A stretch of 24,645 nt of DNA from positions 1 to 24,645 of the forward strand of contig JBBBWG010008003.1 in NCBI GenBank assembly GCA_037176905.1, written 5' to 3'. Both the position numbers and the translations under genes were made by a program. The DNA comes from Azolla pinnata (Eukaryota; Streptophyta; Polypodiopsida; Salviniales; Salviniaceae). The notes beneath the pieces were generated by a model. The model ran no database searches and was not told the DNA's origin. It saw only the letters and a list, made by a program, of their open reading frames with translations. Below are positions 1 through 11,046 of the stretch, piece after piece (position 1 is the stretch's first letter; each line of letters starts with the position of its first letter).

Positions 1-445
1 CATGCATGCATGTATGCGTGGGTGTCTATGTATGCATGCATGCATGCTTGTATCAATATGCGCGCGCGCGTGTGTGTATGTATTTATGAATGTATGCATG
101 CATGCATGCATGCACGTGTGTGTGGGTTGTCTACGTATGTATGCATGCATGCATGCATTCATGCATGTATGCTTGTGTGGGTGTTTGTCTATGCATGCAT
201 GCATGCATGCATGTGTGCATGCGTGTGTGCATGCATGTGTGGATGCATGTGTGTGTATGTGTGTGTGCATGCATGTGTGCATGTGTGCACATGCATTCAT
301 ATATGTATGTGTGCGTGGGTGCCTATGCATGCATGCATGCATGTGCGCATGTGTGTGTGCATGCATGCGCGGGTGTCTATGCATGTATGCATGCATGTGA
401 GGGTGTCTATGCATGTATGCATGCATGTGCTGCATGTGTGGTGCA
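1..445. repeat. ATGC/TG low-complexity microsatellite tract
   Basis: The stretch is almost wholly runs of CATGCATG, TGTGTG and GTGTCTATG. It is alternating purine-pyrimidine, so it is open in several frames and yields artefactual Met-His-Ala-Cys-rich ORFs. CATGCATG is self-complementary, giving cruciform or Z-DNA potential. No gene is supported here. A smaller island of the same type lies at about 848-985. Confidence 0.93.
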
Positions 446-847
446 GAGAGGCCATGATGGATGATGGCGATGGCGGGCATGCAGATTCTTGGGCCCAAAA
501 CAGGGGAAAGAATCTCCACCACAACTCGGGCGCTCTGCTGTTTCTCGCTCCTCCCCTTCCTCTCTGTTTTTTGTTTGATCAGAGGCTCCCAGTCACAACA
601 CGATCTGCTGCCTCTCCCCCTGTTTCCGTGACAAGACAAGCTCCATTCGAAGCTCCGGTGATTCGGCGGTAGATGCTCCTCCTCTCTCTATTTTCCCGCT
701 CTGGATTGTTTGGAGATGCTGAACATGGCGTGATACCTTCAGCAGCCCGATACCACGCAGCGGGATTTGGCCTGATCTCTGTCATCCATTACGAGTACGT
801 ACACTGGTATTTGATCTAGACTGTTGACGACAGGCAGGCCTACGTCC

Positions 848-985
848 GTGCATGCATACATACGTACATAATGCATAGACATACACACACACACACACTC
901 ATGCACATACATGCATAAAATGGCATAGATACATAAATACGTACATACAGGCACACACACTTAGATGTACATAGACATGCATGCA
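848..985. repeat. CATA/CACA/ATGC microsatellite island
   Basis: Runs of CATACATACGTACATA, ACACACACACAC and GCATGCATACACATG. It is the same class of simple sequence as the left edge of the window, here mainly in the complementary CA phase. Confidence 0.85.
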
Positions 986-1320
986 TACACATGAGCTTCC
1001 TGGAAGTAATTGTGGTTTTGCATGTTTCATCGGTTGCAAGTATCTGGAATGTCATGAAATGTGCCAACTGATTCACGAATTCATTGAATTTGTTCCCAGT
1101 TCATCTGAGATTTAATGTACGGTGTACCTACGATGGTGTATGTTTCATAAGTACATGCTCCTTCCGTGAGAATGCGTGCATACTTATGTGAAAATCTAGT
1201 CATTTTTACCAAGGTTAGCATTCTATGAATGTGTTTCTCAGTGTTGTAATGGTTCATGCCTGAGTGACAAGCTGAGTCTGTTATGGCTAAGATTTCATGA
1301 TGGCACAGCTATTTCATTCT

Positions 1321-1605
1321 AGGTTTTGAGATGTTGACATGTTTCCATATATCGTAAAGGTGTGGACATCATCAGGTTTTGAGATCATTCTACCATTCAT
1401 GTTTTCACTACAGATAGGATGGACTGAAATCACTTCTATTCCGGTTTTGGATATAATTTTACTTTTCGCATTTCCACTTCAAATTGCAGTGACTGGAATC
1501 ATTGCACATTCTTGTTTTAGAAATCATTGTACTGCTCATTTTTTCACATAAGTTAGTCTTGACTGAAATCATTTCACCCTTCATGTTTTCACATAATGTA
1601 GTCTT
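1321..1605. repeat. ~70-bp degenerate tandem repeat upstream of gene 1
   Basis: The unit begins with a GGTTTTGAGAT-like motif and contains TTCA(T/C)GTTTTCAC and a GACTGAAATCA-like motif. Unit starts are visible at 1321 (shorter), 1374, 1442 and 1512, with a partial copy near 1581. The spacing of the later units is 68-70 bp. Copies are clearly diverged, so the array is old. It lies 5' of the coding start at 1766. Confidence 0.6.
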
Positions 1606-1765
1606 GCCCATGGTTTCTCCTGAGAGATTGAGAATTTAGAAGAAATTTTGTGATACTATATATTTTGCTTTCAGGATCGGATGAGAGCTGGGGATTGAAT
1701 TTGTAAAGCAGATATATTAGATTGTTTTAAGACCAATTGCGTGTCCCTCGGAATAGCAATTAACC

Positions 1766-4700
1766 ATGCGGCTACCACATGACACAACATGCATGGGATT
1801 TCAGGAGACCTGTCACGTTCTAGCATTCACAGGAACTTGCAAAGACCACCGGACCTTTCCCAGAGGTTTTCATTGTCGAAGGCAATGGAATAACAAGATA
1901 TTCTTGGCAGTAGAATCGTGGAGATATAGGAAAACAGCTTCTTTTAAATCTTATCCTCAATCGTGCTGGAATGGTGAGGATGGTATAACTAGCTCAAACG
2001 CAGAGAAAAGCAACACTATGGAGTACCAAAGGTCTCAAACAACCAATATGCAAAAAGCCTTGGAGGCATCTTCTGCGTCTTCTTCTGAAACCTATTGTGG
2101 ACTGAAAGAAGTAGCTAAATATGCTGTTAATGATGCTAGGATTGTGAATGCTCGAGCGCGTGAGGGCTTTCTGCTACTTGCTCGGTAATCAATTCGGCTC
2201 AAATTCTCATTTTGTTTGACTTTGTAAAGACTCGTATGTAAATGTCTAACTTAACAAAGGTAACTTAAATTGTTTTTTGGCAGTGGATTTGAAAACCTCG
2301 ATAGAAGAGCTCGGCAAGATGTTGCTCTCTTGGGCTCAGGTTTCTTAAAGCTCGATGGTTAGCAGCTTGAGCTTTCATCTTATTTCTTAAATATATCCTA
2401 AGGTTCGTGACAGAGATTCCTCCAAAATATGGAGAGAATCTCCGTTAAAATGGGCCACTTCGAGAATAGAAAATGTCTTATATCATCTTTAAATTCCCTT
2501 GTGCGCAATTTTCTTGCAGCACGTGCAAGAGAAGATACTGTGAAACTTGATATTGATGCCCGAAGAAATGCTGCACTCTTGCAGAGCATTGCTGAGGTTG
2601 GTAATTTACCGTTGTAGTTAAACTTATGATCATGAAATTTCTGGGCATTTGTTGAGGGTTGAGTTTCTTTTCAGATTGTTGTTGGGCTTTGATTATTTAC
2701 AGGGCCTTACAGGTGAAGCTCAAATACAGTTAAAGACTGCAGCGGAGAAGCATTGGAGTGATGGCGCTTTAGATGTAATTAATATAACTTGAAATGAAAC
2801 CAATTTATGGATTATTCTTGGCTAATGAAATACTGGATTCAACCAGGTCACTGCCGAATTTTCAGCCCCTGGTTATCTTTGACTGTCACCATTACCCTAT
2901 GCCTTTTGTCTATCGGTTCTTGTTGCTCAGTTTTTCTTGTATCTTCTCCTATTCCATTTCCTCACTCACTCTCCTTTATCCTTGACAGTTCATCAACTTT
3001 TAAAGGTATTGCGCCAGTCTGATTGCTAGAGTTGGGTCATGTCAAGTTGTAGATCTGTTGTTGCCATAGGCTTGTATAATAGGGATTGGTATGGCGTTTT
3101 TCTGGTTTTTTGTTGTGGCTAGTGATTAGGTGTCTCATTCCTGGTGTATGTAGTTGTTAATTATCAAATGTACCTTTGTGTACTCACTTGGTGGTTCACT
3201 TTGATGCGGCAAACCTCCTTTTATGATTTATCTTGGCGAGAGAAGATTGAATGTTTCAATTTCACTGTCAGAAAGATAAAAATGTCGAATCCGTTTTGAT
3301 GGCATTGGATGCTTGGGCTTCATATTACTATTCAGAAATCTTTCGTGTCTAATGAGATTGACTTGGAGCATGTGAAGAAGCTAGGATGACATAAGATAAT
3401 CTATTTGGTTGCTAGAAGAAGGTTGGTATTTGATTGCAGCATCTTTGTTGCTTTCAATATATGTAAAATTGCTTCTGTGTTTGTTCAGGCTGATTTGCGG
3501 CTAGCCGATGTACGAGCAAAAAGGCGGGCAATGGAAGATGCATATATGGCATTACAGGTATTGTTTGGTGCTTTCTTCTGGAAGTAAACCGGGCCATGCT
3601 CTTCCGAAAATTTTTAAGAGCTCTTAAAGAGATCTATTTATTGATTGTGTCTCAGAAGCTATGCTTTTATTGCTCAACTATATATTTCTTTAATTGTAGT
3701 TCGTCAAAAGCATTCACAATGGGTTGGTCAAAAGGGCTTATCAAAGGTGGATCATTTTTACTTTAGTGAGATTCATTGATCATTAAATGAGCTTGTCCAG
3801 TTCGTTATAATGCTTATTAGGCCTCTTTTATCTTCTTTTTTGTAGGCAGTACAACCTAGAGAATCATATCATGCTTCCTGAAACATTTTCAGAAAAGAGA
3901 GAGAAATCAGAACAGGATCAATTAGTGGCCCTTCAGGTTAAGCTTAACTGCTTTTGTCTGAGTTTAGATAGCTGTAAACTTATCCTGGTGAACTCTGAGG
4001 AATGATCTGGGGGCTTAAATTTTGATATGAAGAATGCCTACTGGGATATTGCATCAGCGGTTGTAGAGGCCGACGGGATTGAGTACAGTGATCCAGAGGA
4101 GGTACAAATTGTCTCTTATTCCTTGCTTTCAAAAACATTTTGTGGTGATGCAACAAAAACGTATTTCTTTCTAAGTATGCATCTTCGAGCAGTTGCCTTG
4201 ATCTGTTGCTGTATGATCTTCATAACTGCAGTTCCTAAATCTACAGCACCGAACAGTGACACTAAATCTACAGTTAATATTACTCTCACCTGATGTAGAT
4301 TTAGAGACTTGATGATGTGGCTGCACTAAAAAAATATCATGGAATTTTCTAGGAGATCGATATGAATTATACATTGGTTCAATATATTACAAATGAGCGT
4401 GAATAACAGATACCCACGGGAAGATTATTATGATGTCTGGGAGAATTTTTTTGAAGATAGCTGTTTCTTTTTCACATTCAGGAGACAGAACATCGTTTTA
4501 TGGGGCGTCAATCTCGTTTGGACAATTGTGGTCGTGTTTGAAGAGCTTCGAATGTTTTGAGCCCATGCTATACTGATGTGGAAGAAACATGATTTATAGA
4601 TTCAACAAGTCAGCAAGAATCCTTCTCTGAAAAGAATGTGAAACAAGAATTTTTCTAGAGAGATGGTAGTCAAAACTCCAAGTTGATGTCTCTAGCAACC

Positions 4701-6417
4701 CTAGATATTATTTTAGAAGTTGAAAGGATGTAACCTACTCTCTACAACATTCCTCTTGTGTTGATTAAGCACAGGAAAATAATGTGTGAACTTGTGGTAA
4801 ACAAACGATAGACCCAGACTTTGTGAAAAAAAAGTTGAAAACTAAATGTCGTGGCTTAGAGGTTGAAGAAATTAATCTAAAAAGTCTGGACTGTTGATTA
4901 AGCACAGAAAAAGCAAGTGGAAAATGTGCTGTATAACTGATAGAGCTAGGTTTTTCCAAAACTAAAACATTTCTCCCAGGATGTACCTCATGGGATTTTT
5001 TAAAATGAATTTTCTCCATGTTATTTGAGGCAGCCCTGTTCTGATGCTTCACATAGGTTTTTGCACCATGTGAACTGAAGTCTATTCATGCATTTTACGT
5101 GACATTTGTGTGATGCCCACATGCTTAGATGTCATTGACTTTGATCATCTCTGCTTGATTATAGCTTGAGCTGATCATTTCTACGCTTCTCGATATGGAT
5201 GCTGTGGATGGCATTAGCAGTGCAACCATGCTTGCTGAGTGTGCAAACTCGCCAGATGTGGCTACTAGGTATTTACTCTTCTTTCTCTTCATACTAGCTA
5301 TTTGAGTTGTCCAAAGTGAGATTCTTAGTTTCTGATTTTTGTGTGATCACAGCAGTGTAGGAGATTTGGTAGACTATATCTTCTATGGGAAAATTGCATA
5401 ACATACAGTGAATCATCTCTATGAAACTGATACACCATCTGCTTACCTCCTCCCAACTTGTTTACAGTGCTAGCATGGTCTACTGATGAATATCTGTGAC
5501 CCAGGATGAGGCATGTACTGAAGGTGTTTTTTGTGTGCATTATCTCCTTCATCCAATTCCTACAATGTCGACTTCTATCCTTTATCTATATCCTTCTGAT
5601 TCATCATATCCATATCTCTTTACAGCTTATTATGATTGAGCACCTAACTATACTACAACTAAGCTGGAAGTGCTATATCTGTGGCCACTTCCCACTATTT
5701 ACACTTTTGGCCCTTTTCCCTTCATTTTTTTATACTTTCTACTTTTTCTTTTCCTTATTCCTATTTTCCCGTGAACCATTCCCTTTTCTTCACATGTGTA
5801 TGCATGTTTCAAGATAGTGTGTTTGTGTGCCTCAAGAGAGAGGAGACGCAGTGTTTGTGTAACTACATGGTTATTTACCACTTTCAAGAAAACAGATGAT
5901 AGTATCAATGCAAATAACACATTTGTATTGCCTCGCAGGCAAGCGTTAGCTAATGCTTTAGGAAATGCTCCATCATTATGGGCTCTTGGCAATGCCGGAA
6001 TGGGAGCGTTGAAGGTAAACCTTGAAACTAGCTATATATGATTTCTAAGAAAACTGTTAGCATATAGTTTTCTCACGGGGATGGTATGTTAATTTCATGA
6101 TAGTGGAAAGATTAGCTGTCAAGGATTTCACATTGGAAATAATCTGTTAAATCATTAGTCGCGGTGATACACAATATGACTTTTTGGAACAGAGGCTCAC
6201 TGTTGATGTGAATCCTGGAGTTGCTGCTGCGGCGTCCAAAGCGTTCGAGGAGCTGAAGAAGCAGTGGCAGGTGGATTCAGAAGGCAGCCTTACTTCGGAC
6301 ACAAATGAAGGTCTCTTAGAAAGTTTGTATTCAAAAGACGATGAAGTTGATGATGATGGTGATGACGACAGCAGTGGCGGTGGCGGTGGTGGTGGCACCG
6401 ATGATGATTATGATTAG
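1766..6417 (+). CDS. Conserved plant protein of unknown function, probably organellar (11 exons)
   Basis: Exons with consistent phase: 1766-2184, 2284-2357, 2520-2596, 2703-2774, 3489-3557, 3700-3746, 3846-3936, 4033-4101, 5165-5268, 5939-6014, 6193-6417 (stop TAG). This is 1,323 nt, 440 aa, and all introns are GT-AG. Residues 1-90 are basic and Ser/Thr-rich with few acidic residues, like a plastid or mitochondrial transit peptide. Residues 120-250 are charged and helical (motifs NARAREGFLLLAR, DRRARQDVALLGSGFLKLD). Residues ~290-390 look HEAT-like (PDVATRQALANALGNAPSLW, ALGNAGMGALK). The C-terminus (415-440) is an Asp-rich and seven-Gly tail. From memory the middle and C-terminal parts match a conserved uncharacterised family of green plants, usually predicted chloroplastic; I cannot name it and assign no biochemical role. 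The acceptor before exon 8 (GAAG at 4029-4032) has a poor pyrimidine tract, but the joined peptide VALQNAYWDIAS fits the family. The start is the first ATG of the exon; an upstream leader exon is possible. Confidence 0.85.
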
Positions 6418-7495
6418 CTGATTGTGATTAGGTGACGGTTGCAAGACCACCGATTAGGGGGTGGTTACAATGCTGATGACTATGGTTGGGTGATGGTTCT
6501 AAAAGATAATGATGAAGATGGCTATGGTGGATCGATGGTGACAGTGAGATGCTGAATATACTGGTAACAAATATTACAAATGCTGGCCATTGCAGCCATG
6601 AACATGGTGAGATTGCTTAAATGTGATGATGGTGGCTGGTTGCACACTTATCCATTAAAGCTGAGGTGCATTCTGGAAATACTTCTTTTCAGGAGAATGT
6701 GGCATTGAAAATCTTTGTAAATTTTATATGTTTGTGGGTTGATTTAGCAAATGTGAAAAGCTTATTTATACTGGTGGACATATTACTCAATTCATTTTGT
6801 GAATGCATTCAAAGAATGTGGCAGTTGTGGTGGTTGTCACCAAATGTGCATTCTGGTGGGAAGCCCGTTCCGTGTTTCTTTTCAAGCTTTCATGAAAAGA
6901 GTACCTTTGCCAGATAACAGCGGAGACATTGGTCATGAACAGAAGTTAATTTACAAAATAGTTTATGATGAGATTTTCTTATCAGTTTTACGGTATGTAT
7001 TGATCAAGATTTTTATGTTTCATTCAGGATTTAACAACCCAACAAGCGACTCCATTGAGTTTGTGAACTGCATCGGTTCCGATTTCATATATTCACCAAG
7101 ATTTGTGTTTCGAGAATCATCGACATCTTAATCCAGCACTCAGTGAACAGCATCAGTTCAATTCAAAGTAGTTTAACAGCATCAGTTCAATTCAAAGTAA
7201 TTTACAGTCTTAGGGCATTTCTATGAATGAATGTGAGCTTGTCAGATATAATATTATTCGATCGCTTTGCTGCAGATTGATAACCTGACCAGAGATGGGT
7301 TGCACCAAACACACAAACCCACTAGGTACAGTGATAAAGCTTAAAAATGTTGGGAGTAAATCTTCACACAAATATGTAAAATACCATCAAATGTCTTTTG
7401 TAGGATGTTCTAGCAGTTTCCAGTTCCGATTTCAGGATTGCGTCAATATTCGATCTTAAAAGCTTGTGCCAGTCAATGTGACCGCCTCCCTCCGG
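6418..7495. other. Convergent intergenic spacer (3' ends of gene 1 and 4CL)
   Basis: Gene 1 ends on the plus strand and 4CL ends on the minus strand, so this spacer should hold both 3' untranslated regions. 6418-6620 continues in GGTGATGGTT/GATGATG-rich sequence resembling the Asp/Gly-coding 3' end of gene 1, but it is interrupted by stops. ORFs at 6666-7131 show no family resemblance, and a 29-bp tandem duplication sits at 7146-7203. No RNA gene was seen. Confidence 0.6.
7146..7203. repeat. 29-bp tandem duplication
   Basis: Two adjacent copies of a 29-bp unit that begins AACAGCATCAGTTCAATTC and ends in GTAGTTT/GTAATTT. The copies start at 7146 and 7175 and differ only at the end. They lie in the probable 3' flank between the two convergent genes. 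Confidence 0.85.
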
Positions 7496-10400
7496 TTAGA
7501 GATTCTCTTCTTCAATCCGCTTACGCAGCTCCTTGCGCAGGATTTTCCCAGAGGGTGATTTGGGAATGTGGTCTACAAAGATGACCTTGTGAAGCTTTTT
7601 GTAGAAGATCACCTAGCCAAACGAGGAGTACCGATTCAAATCAACAAAGATGGGGCTTTGTTCATGTGGACTAATCGATCTACATGTGCATCAATCAGGC
7701 TAAAACAGGTGGATGAGTAAAGATCATGTTGTTGGCATATGTTATTTCACCTGGTCTGCCACGAAACGTTTCAATTCGTCTTCTGTGACATCGGACCCTT
7801 TTGTGGGCACAACAAAGGCCACCGGAACCTCGCCAGCAGCTTCATCTTTCTTGCTGCACAGCATACAAAATGTGGAGTCGGGAGATCGTACTGATTGTGA
7901 AAGAAAGACGAACGAGCATGTAATGTATTGTCTGTATTGAAATCAAGCTACATACGGAACACATGCAGCATCAACCACACTAGGATGAGATATGAGAATG
8001 CCCTCTAGCTCCGCCGGGGGAACCTGCAATCAATCGATCAATCGATCAATTCATGCCGTTTTAAGTTGTAAAAGATCATCTTGATCTGACTTATCGACAA
8101 AATCGACAAGACGAGCTCTAAGAGTCAGAAAGCTTCCTGACTTGGAACCCCTTGAACTTGATGATCTCCTTCACCCTGTCCACGATGAACAGTTCATCAT
8201 CGTCGTCAATAATTCCAATGTCCCCAGTGTGTAGAAACCCATCTTCATCAATCGTATTCGCAGTCGCGACGCTATCATTAAGATAACCTGATCACAGGGA
8301 AAAGGGGGGGGGGGGGGTCAAAAAGAACTTCGAGAATTCATATCACCAAGGTGAGACATGGGATCGTTGAGATTCCACACAGCTTTTAGGAGGGTATAGA
8401 GGAAACAAGGGCATGCCTTTCATGATTTGGTTGCCCTTGATGCATATCTCTCCCGGCTGGTTGCGCCCCACGGATGCTCCCGTCTCCGGGTCGATGAGCT
8501 TCACCACCGTGTTCCTCAACACTGTACCGCAGGATCCAGACTTGACGGGTGAGGGATGTTTCGCAAAAGCCAAGCTCATGGATAACACCGAGCCCGCCTC
8601 TGTCATGCCATAGCCCTACGGAGATGACAAGAAGAACCTGTTAAGACTTAAAAATGGTTTAGACCAAACTTTATATCAAGATTAATATATATATTTTTTT
8701 ACAGTTTTTGTACAAAAAAAGCACTTAAACCGCTTAACTGGCTTAATGGCTTGTCACTAGAAGCTCGAGCTGAGCTTTTAGTGACGAAGCCAAGCTTGAG
8801 CTGTTTCAAACCAGTTAAGGTTTAAACCGGTTTAGGCCAAACTGGGTCAGACTTGAGAATGGTTTAGGCCAGACTTTACATCAAGAGTAATATTCTTTTC
8901 TTTTACAGAAAAAAGCAGTTAATCGGTTCAACCGGCTAAACGGCTCGCCACTAGAAGCTCGAGCCGAGCCGAGCCAAACCCGAAACCGGTTAATGAATCT
9001 CGAGCTTGAGCTGCGTCAAAGCCGAGCCGCAGAGTCGGTTAAACGGCTCGGTTTTGGGTTCAAACCGAGCCATTGCCGATAGCTAAAGCTAGCTGGCTAG
9101 CTCCCATCGCTACAAGCCGGAACTTGGGAGGGAAAGAAAGAAAGAAAAAAGCGGTTGGTGGTTGGAATCGATCACCTGCGCAACAATGGCATGGGGCACG
9201 CGTGCCTTGAAGGCGTCCTGGAGGTCCTTGCTCAGCGGCGCAGCGCCGCACATGAGCATGCGGATGGACGAAAGGTCATACCTTTCGACGACCGGGTTCT
9301 TGGCCAGCGCGAGGACGATGGGCGGCACGAGTGGCGCGACTGTCACGCGGTGCCGCTGCACCACTTCCAGCAGCGCCTCGATCTCGAACTTGGGCATGAT
9401 CGCCATCGTCGCGCCCACGCGCAGGCAGCACAGCACGATCGACAGCGAGTAGATGTGGAACATGGGCAAGACGCACAGCACGATGTCGTCGGGCGTGAAG
9501 TACATGTTCGGGTTCTCTCCGTCCACCTGCGAGAAGGTCATCATCACGCGCCATCGATCGACATTAGTGTTAGCCATATGCATAAATGCCAGGGGTGGTC
9601 TTTTTGCTTAGCTCAGATCCATCTGTTCACGACGAGGTGAACATCGGGTAGTTTCCCGATTGTCACCACTGTCCAAATGTTTTTTTTTTTTTGGTTATTC
9701 TTATCCACTTCTATTTTGACCAGATGGGACACATTAGCAAGAGCAAGAATGGATCAATCAATCATTAGATCTTGGATGGAAATTTCTATCGCCTATCTCT
9801 CTAGGGCATCCATTTGCCGACAGCTTCATTCCAACTTCGTTCACTTATATAAAAGAAAATCTTTGCTTTTCTTCATTTCAAATCCACTTTAAGTAAAGTC
9901 TATTTGAATCTGGTACGAAAAAAAAAACTAAGAATGTATGCATTCATATATACATATACATATATGCAAACATACATATACATATACACATACAGATGTA
10001 TATGCAACATATTAATACTTATAATTTTTTATCGTTTTTTTGGCGATGCTTATTTTATTTCTACGCTTGGGGCTTGTCCTGAGAGTTCAGTTGCGACATT
10101 CCCTAACTGATTATGAGAAAAAGGGATTTGCAGAGAGTCTTACTTGTTGGGAGATGCTGGTGACGAGGTTGCGATGGGTGAGCATGACGCCTTTGGGGAG
10201 GCCAGTGGTGCCGGAAGAGTAGGGGAGGGCAACAACATCATCGGGCTGGACATGGCGGGGCTCATCATCGTCGTGGAGATCGTCGGGAACGCCATCGTCG
10301 ACGAGGAGCGAGGAGAAGCTCAGTATGTTGGCAGGGTGGAGAGGGTGGTCAGCAAGGTCATGGCCATGGCCGAGGTTAAGGTCGAGGCCATGGTATTGTT

Positions 10401-10917
10401 GTTGTTGTTGTTGTTGTTGTTGAGGGTCGATGATCATGACCCGGAAGCTCTGCTGGACATGGACGTGGGCGAGCTTGTGGATGTGGGAGAGCTGCGTGAT
10501 CACGAGCTTCGCCCCCGATGCCGAAAGCTGCTTCTCGATCTCCTGAGGCCTGTAGAATGGATTGCACGTGGTGACGATCGCGCCTCGCATGGCAGCTCCC
10601 AGGAATGCTACCACAAACTCCGACGAGTTGGGCATCATGAGCATCACCACGTCTCCTCTTGACACCCCTGCGACTCGGCCCAGACCCGATGCCACCCTTC
10701 TCGCCCCCTTCGTCACCTCGCCGAATGTCATCGCCTCGCGATGATCCTCCACGAGGCATGGCTTCGATCCCAGCATTGCCGATCTCTGCAAGCAGTACTC
10801 CGGCAGCGTCATGCTGTCGGGGATCTCGATCTCCGGCAGCCTCGACCGGAACAAGTATGCGGGCGAGCTCGCAATCGGCTCGAGCCCCGCTTGCTCTTCC
10901 GAGTGCGGAGGAGCCAT
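7496..10917 (-). CDS. 4CL: 4-coumarate:CoA ligase (7 exons)
   Basis: Exons in gene order: 10917-10144, 9526-9176, 8615-8417, 8287-8142, 8023-7956, 7853-7751, 7612-7496. The CDS is 1,758 nt, 585 aa, against a usual 540-570. It belongs to the ANL adenylating family: it activates hydroxycinnamates with ATP to an acyl-AMP, then forms the CoA thioester that feeds lignin, flavonoids and related phenolics. Visible motifs are Box [12 protein letters not shown] (234-244), GYGMTEAG (376-383), Box II as GEICIKG (430-436, usual GEICIRG), the HTGD...[13 protein letters not shown] hinge region, and [10 protein letters not shown] with the catalytic Lys near 570. The end, EEENL, is not a peroxisomal SKL-type signal, which favours a true cytosolic 4CL over peroxisomal 4CL-like enzymes. 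The start is the ATG at 10917 (MAPPHSEEQ); the open frame runs further upstream to a TTG at 10995 but has no ATG there. Oddities are a nine-Gln tract (166-174) followed by a His/Asp-rich insertion, and a GC donor for intron 3. Confidence 0.96.
8645..8965. repeat. Diverged direct duplication inside 4CL intron 2
   Basis: The segment at about 8645-8775 recurs at about 8851-8963. Shared landmarks in the same order are GACTT(A/G)A(A/G)AATGGTTTAG, ACTTTA(T/C)ATCAAGA, TTTTACAG, an A-run with GCA(C/G)TTAA, and CACTAGAAGCTCGAGC. The two copies are about 206 bp apart start to start and visibly diverged. The tail to ~9070 is rich in GAGCCGAGCC and AACCGGTTAA-like palindromic words, which suggests a non-coding dispersed repeat or a MITE-like remnant. 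Confidence 0.75.
9945..10008. repeat. TATACA/CATACA microsatellite in 4CL intron 1
   Basis: Runs of ATATACATATACATATATG and CATACATATACATATACACA. It lies wholly inside the first 4CL intron (9527-10143) and is not coding. Confidence 0.85.
10396..10422 (-). repeat. (CAA)9 tract encoding nine Gln in 4CL
   Basis: The plus strand reads (TTG)9, so the minus-strand coding sequence is pure CAA codons. An uninterrupted codon run suggests recent slippage rather than an old conserved Gln stretch. It is in frame and keeps the 4CL exon open. Confidence 0.95.
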
Positions 10918-11046
10918 ATCATATATATGGGCTAGCACCTCGATGCGAAAGAGGCCTTCGATGCGCCGAGAAAACGGCTGAAATCGATCTGACAACGGTT
11001 TGAAATAGAAAGACTGCCCTCCGGATATTTCAGAGGCCCATCCCAG

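Larger units (their letters stand above)
446..1765 (+). other. 5' flank / possible leader of gene 1
   Basis: There is no convincing coding gene. The part at 480-720 is pyrimidine-rich (CT runs at 548-567 and 676-690), like a plant 5' leader. It contains a 48-codon ATG ORF at 673-819, with a good splice donor match (GA|GTACGT) at 793-798. This could be an untranslated or alternative first exon spliced towards the coding exon of the downstream gene. One candidate acceptor is the TTTCAG ending near 1676, which is followed by stops in every frame and so would be leader only. 820-1000 is ATAC/ATGC microsatellite. 1321-1605 is a degenerate tandem repeat, listed separately. The leader role is inference. 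Confidence 0.35.

Noticed and set aside
2..672. Cys/His/Met-rich ORFs in several frames at the left edge
   Set aside because: They come from the ATGC and TG repeats, which are open in multiple frames; composition alone explains them.
9050..9070. GGTTCAAACCG as a tRNA B box
   Set aside because: There is no matching A box or cloverleaf around it, and it lies in a repeat-rich 4CL intron full of GGTT/AACC words.
9155..9640. 161-aa plus-strand ORF with His/Arg/Asp-rich sequence
   Set aside because: It is antisense to 4CL exon 2; the GC-rich coding strand leaves the complement open. The same applies to 10144-10662 and 10659-11003.
10918..10995. Extended 4CL N-terminus beginning at 10995
   Set aside because: The codon at 10995 is TTG. 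The first ATG in frame is at 10917, and the protein from there starts as 4CLs usually do.
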